From Thermomonas haemolytica (GTDB lineage: Bacteria; Pseudomonadota; Gammaproteobacteria; Xanthomonadales; Xanthomonadaceae), in assembly GCF_004346265.1 (NCBI RefSeq), contig NZ_SMAP01000009.1, positions 1 through 64,000 of the forward strand: a stretch of DNA of 64,000 nucleotides, in the 5' to 3' direction. Below are positions 63,050 to 64,000 of this stretch, in pieces. A program made the translations under genes and the position numbers. The notes beneath the pieces are model-generated. The model ran no database searches. It was not told where the DNA came from and saw only the letters and a program-made list of their open reading frames with translations. Position 1 is the stretch's first letter; every line of letters starts with the position of its first letter.

Positions 63050-64000
63050 TCAGGACTGCGGCTTCAGCTCGAACTCCTTCGGCGGCTCCGCACCGAGCAG
63101 GTTCTTCACGAAGTAGTCCCAGCGCCGGCGCATCACGTAGTAGCTGTCCGCACCGTAGCCGTGGCGCGCGTGCGGCAGCAGCAGCAGGTCGAAGTCCTTG
63201 TTGGCCTTGATCAGCGCATCCACCACCAGCAGGGTGGACTGCGGCGGCACGTTGTCGTCCATCATGCCGTGCAGCAGGAACAGCTTGCCCTTGAGGTTCT
63301 TCGCCAGCGGCGCGTTGTCCTGCCCGGTGTAGTTGGTGGTGCCGTCGGGCTTGGTCTCCAGCAGGCCCTGGTAGCGCTCGCCCCAGTCGTCCTCGTAGCT
63401 GAGGTTGTCGTGGTTGCCGGATTCGGCGATGCCCACCTTGTACACGTCCGGGTAGCGGAACATCGCCGCCGCGGTGGCATTGCCGCCGCCGGAATGGCCC
63501 CAGATGCCGGCGCGCGCGGTGTCGATCCACGGATAGCGCTCGCCCAGCTGCTTCAGCGCGGCCACCTGGTCGGGCAGGGTGTTGTCGGCCATGTTGCCGT
63601 AGCAGCTGTCCTGGAACGCCTTGCTGCGCAGCGGCGTGCACATGCCGTCCAGCGCGATCACCACGAAGCCCAGCTCGGCCAGCGCCTGGTGGTCGCCGTG
63701 CGCGGGCTGGAAGCTGCGGCTGCGCACCGAGCCGACCTGCGGGCCCGGGTAGATGTAGGTGATGATCGGGTACTTCTTGTTCGGGTCGAAGTGCGACGGC
63801 TTGAACATCTGGCCGTAGAGGTCGGTCTTGCCATCGCGCGCCTTCACCGTGAACGCCTGCGGCGGCACCCAGCCGGCGGCCTTCAGGCGGGTGAGGTCGG
63901 CGCGCGCGAGTTCCACCACCTGCGTGCCGGCGGCATCGCGCACCACCGCCACCGGCGCGCTGTCGATGGTGGAATACACATCCAGGAAATACTTGCCGTC
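63050..64000 (-). CDS. Prolyl oligopeptidase-family (DPP IV-like, S9B) peptidase, C-terminal part; cut by window end
   Basis: 317 codons of the C-terminal alpha/beta-hydrolase domain; the gene continues beyond 64000. The catalytic triad is visible: nucleophile Ser in GIWGHSGGGNATAAAM, Asp in LHGMMDDNVPP, His in HARHGYG. The YPIITYIYPGPQVGSVRSR and GFVVIALDGMCTPLRSK segments match S9B. The frame stays open to the right edge (codons upstream read GKYFLDVYSTIDSAP), so the GTG near 63979 is not the real start. Likely exported, removing X-Pro dipeptides. Confidence 0.9.
   Translation of the reverse strand, partial: DGKYFLDVYSTIDSAPVAVVRDAAGTQVVELARADLTRLKAAGWVPPQAFTVKARDGKTDLYGQMFKPSHFDPNKKYPIITYIYPGPQVGSVRSRSFQPAHGDHQALAELGFVVIALDGMCTPLRSKAFQDSCYGNMADNTLPDQVAALKQLGERYPWIDTARAGIWGHSGGGNATAAAMFRYPDVYKVGIAESGNHDNLSYEDDWGERYQGLLETKPDGTTNYTGQDNAPLAKNLKGKLFLLHGMMDDNVPPQSTLLVVDALIKANKDFDLLLLPHARHGYGADSYYVMRRRWDYFVKNLLGAEPPKEFELKPQS

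Overview
The window looks like a chromosomal segment of a high-GC gammaproteobacterium of the family Xanthomonadaceae (Lysobacter, Luteimonas, Thermomonas or Xanthomonas type). The reasons are gene order and gene content: speD next to a Clp-type CRP homologue; an algC-dut-coaBC-radC block; a trp cluster carrying a DUF1543 gene; a long TrpS with an extra C-terminal domain; and a 2-oxoacid dehydrogenase E1alpha-E1beta-E2 operon. Nearly everything is housekeeping or central metabolism, densely packed, with many 4-nt ATGA/GTGA overlaps. I see no prophage, CRISPR array or classical insertion sequence.

Layout. 1-253: a strong promoter firing out of the left edge, probably of an rRNA operon, beside tyrS. 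254-7.8 kb: tyrS, an M23 envelope peptidase, peptidoglycan recycling genes (anmK and ampG, convergent), exoA and pyrE. 7.9-14.6 kb: long membrane-anchored algC, dut, separate coaC and coaB, radC, tRNA-Gln, rplM-rpsI, coq7. 14.7-17.6 kb: speD, clp, GNAT, HAD. 17.6-25.1 kb: trpG-DUF1543-trpD-trpC-HAD and trpE, separated by a two-component system and two small exported basic proteins. 25.5-30.4 kb: GT39, rpe, a J-domain protein, purC, nhaA. 30.6-36.8 kb: tyrosine and tryptophan catabolism (hppD and hmgA with a MarR regulator, a POT peptide transporter, kynA). 36.9-40.8 kb: the 2-oxoacid dehydrogenase operon and a VOC protein. 40.8-43.9 kb: trpS, two entericidins, arginase, tRNA-Thr. 43.9-48.8 kb: one minus-strand run, fakAB-like (frameshifted)-plsY-birA-coaX-SPOR. 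48.9-53.8 kb: mtfA, a PepSY-phoP-phoQ operon, dusA. 53.8-64 kb: acnD, a lipoprotein, cls, uvrD, a LacI-operator-controlled sugar transporter, a GST, and the C-terminal part of a DPP-IV-type peptidase cut by the window end.

The most unusual signal is a family of palindromic repeats (CCCCTCTCCC/GGGAGAGGGG followed by a GGTTGGGGTGAGGG-like tail). Two inverted copies precisely bracket a small DUF559 (Vsr-like) endonuclease gene wedged between hppD and hmgA. A shorter, gene-less unit with the same head-to-head layout is inserted in frame inside the E2 dehydrogenase gene. Together they look like an autonomous and non-autonomous pair of a small endonuclease-linked mobile repeat. A third, unrelated in-frame repeat-like insertion sits in hmgA. 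Other points worth a second look are a fused FakA-FakB gene broken by a deletion or frameshift next to plsY, a split coaBC, a textbook MarR operator inside the hppD promoter spacer, and a strong terminator with no gene in front of it upstream of the GT39 gene.
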